A stretch of 64,000 bases of DNA from Coraliomargarita sinensis (GTDB taxonomy: Bacteria; Verrucomicrobiota; Verrucomicrobiia; Opitutales; Coraliomargaritaceae), in assembly GCF_003185655.1 (NCBI RefSeq), contig NZ_QHJQ01000013.1, positions 1 to 64,000 of the forward strand. The letters run 5' to 3'. The notes below the pieces were generated by a model. The model saw only the letters and a program-made list of their open reading frames with translations, was not told the DNA's origin and searched no databases. The position numbers and the translations under genes were made by a program. The number at the start of each line of letters is the position of its first letter. Position 1 is the stretch's first letter. Positions 63,017-64,000 of the stretch are shown one piece after another.

Positions 63017-64000
63017 TTAGAAACTCTCCGTCATTTCATCCAGATCATTTGTCGGTGGTTGGCATTGGGTACCGACACAAAGTTGGTAATCGGCGGGCAA
63101 ATCGCCCTCAGCGACCTGCCGGATAAAACAACGCCGCCAGGGCTTCCCGGCAATCGCACGACGCAGGGCCGTCAGGTCCGCTGAGGGACGCACCTTGATC
63201 ACGGCCACGCCAATCGCATCGCTCGCCACCGCCTCCAGCGCATGAGCCACCCCGGCGGCCACCTTGGCCGCGTAGTCGGCATAGGCCGGCAGAGTGGACT
63301 GGAATTCGCCGGCGTATTTCCCGTCGCCGGTCAGGGCGTAGAGTCCGCTCAGGGCGTGCATGAGCACGGAGTTGCCGGCCGGGGTGGCGTTATCAAACCA
63401 TTCCTTGCGACGGGTCACCGGTGTTTCGACACCCTCCGCCGTAAAAAAGCAGCCGGCCATGTGCGGGTCACGGAATTTGTCGAGGGCGGCGTCCACGCAC
63501 TGACGGGCGCGTTCCTGCCAGAGTCGGGATTGTCCGGGTTGCAGCCAGTCGATCTTCGAAGCGATCACGAGGAAGGCGTCGGCCACCGTACCGTAGTCGT
63601 GAAGGAAGCCATCCACCTGAGCCCCCTTCCCTTCGTAGTAAACTGCGTGCAGATTCAGGCCCCCACCGGTCTCCTCAATCACTTCCTTCCAAAGAAACTC
63701 GGCCGCCTTGACTGCGCGCTCCAGCCATTCCGGACGGTCGAAGTAGAAACCGGCATCGGCCAGCGCCCGAATCATCAAGGCGTTCCAGAAGGTGCTGATC
63801 TTGGTATCCTTGCCCGGCGGCACGCGCTCGGCTTCGCGATGGGCCAGAAGCTGGGATCGCGCCGTCTTCAATTTTTCGCGCACGGCAAAGTCGGCTTCCA
63901 CCAGCGCGGGGTTGGTGGTGGCGTTTTCGAAGTTGCCTTTGTTTGTGATGTTGTAGGCCGTCCGTACTTCGCGGGCCAGCGACGGACCAAGCACGGCGTC
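63017..64000 (-). CDS. YyaL/DUF255-type thioredoxin-domain protein, C-terminal part
   Basis: The frame is open to the window edge, so the N-terminal thioredoxin-like domain is outside. The 327 visible residues match the (alpha/alpha)6-barrel part of YyaL/SSP411 proteins (usually about 650-700 residues): DTKISTFWNALMIRALADAG, FLHDYGTVADAFL, WFDNATPAGNSVLMHAL, and a terminal LPADYQLCVGTQCQPPT. A GTG near 63994 is not a true start. Function of the family is unclear; it has sugar-epimerase-like folds. It precedes sufU. Confidence 0.9.
   Translation of the reverse strand, partial: DAVLGPSLAREVRTAYNITNKGNFENATTNPALVEADFAVREKLKTARSQLLAHREAERVPPGKDTKISTFWNALMIRALADAGFYFDRPEWLERAVKAAEFLWKEVIEETGGGLNLHAVYYEGKGAQVDGFLHDYGTVADAFLVIASKIDWLQPGQSRLWQERARQCVDAALDKFRDPHMAGCFFTAEGVETPVTRRKEWFDNATPAGNSVLMHALSGLYALTGDGKYAGEFQSTLPAYADYAAKVAAGVAHALEAVASDAIGVAVIKVRPSADLTALRRAIAGKPWRRCFIRQVAEGDLPADYQLCVGTQCQPPTNDLDEMTESF

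Overview
The window looks like chromosomal DNA of a Gram-negative bacterium, most likely a member of the Verrucomicrobiota close to the Opitutae/Puniceicoccales. This placement is an inference from gene content: a DUF1080 protein, a Tat-secreted Gfo/Idh/MocA oxidoreductase, a PmoA-like protein, several sialate O-acetylesterase-type SGNH esterases, a very large secreted protein ending in a verrucomicrobial-style C-terminal domain, an SHD1-like secreted protein, and many short palindromic repeats. No rRNA gene is present to confirm it.

Layout. (1) 1-1157: the 3' end of an ISL3-family insertion sequence, a tRNA-Leu(CAG), and rplT/rpmI with their terminator. (2) 1273-20407: about 19 kb of heavy-metal resistance. 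A leftward operon encodes a P1B-4-type ATPase, a small Cys-rich exported protein, a CzcC/CzcB/CzcA-type RND efflux system and a CDF transporter. A rightward operon encodes another small Cys-rich protein, an outer-membrane channel, a CusB-type adaptor with two heavy-metal-binding domains, a glutaredoxin/MauE membrane fusion, a GxxExxY protein and a long CusA-type pump. A family of about 80-110 bp inverted repeats is scattered through the second operon, with one copy read in frame inside the pump gene. (3) 20537-26349: housekeeping genes pyrB, pyrC, a CPBP protease, DAHP synthase, rlmN and a tiny lipoprotein. (4) 26518-31815: an orphan CHASE histidine kinase, a glycine-zipper lipoprotein and a MotA/TolQ/ExbB-type channel gene, the last followed by two VWA proteins that share a MotB/ExbD-like transmembrane start with a conserved Asp16. 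(5) 31957-41751: an M28 peptidase, a ParB-like protein divergent from a Ski2-like helicase, a GspF-like protein, a methyltransferase, the SRP RNA gene, a kinase-like protein, an SHD1 protein and AvtA. (6) 41804-62246: secreted carbohydrate-related enzymes, a 2658-residue metzincin-type multidomain protein, an aminotransferase, a D-2-hydroxyacid dehydrogenase, a TonB-like/PA14 protein and aldose 1-epimerase. (7) 62247-64000: REP-like repeats, SufU and the C-terminal part of a YyaL-type protein.

The two metal operons can be read as a complete export pathway: the P-type ATPase and CDF move cytosolic cations to the periplasm, and the RND tripartite pumps expel them. The second set has the signature of Cu/Ag handling. 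The best candidate for an undescribed system is the TolQ/ExbB-like channel with two paired VWA proteins (28839-31815), which may be a proton-motive-force-driven machine in which VWA domains replace the usual ExbD/TolR/MotB periplasmic domains. The repeat families, including in-gene copies that extend proteins, are the second most notable theme.
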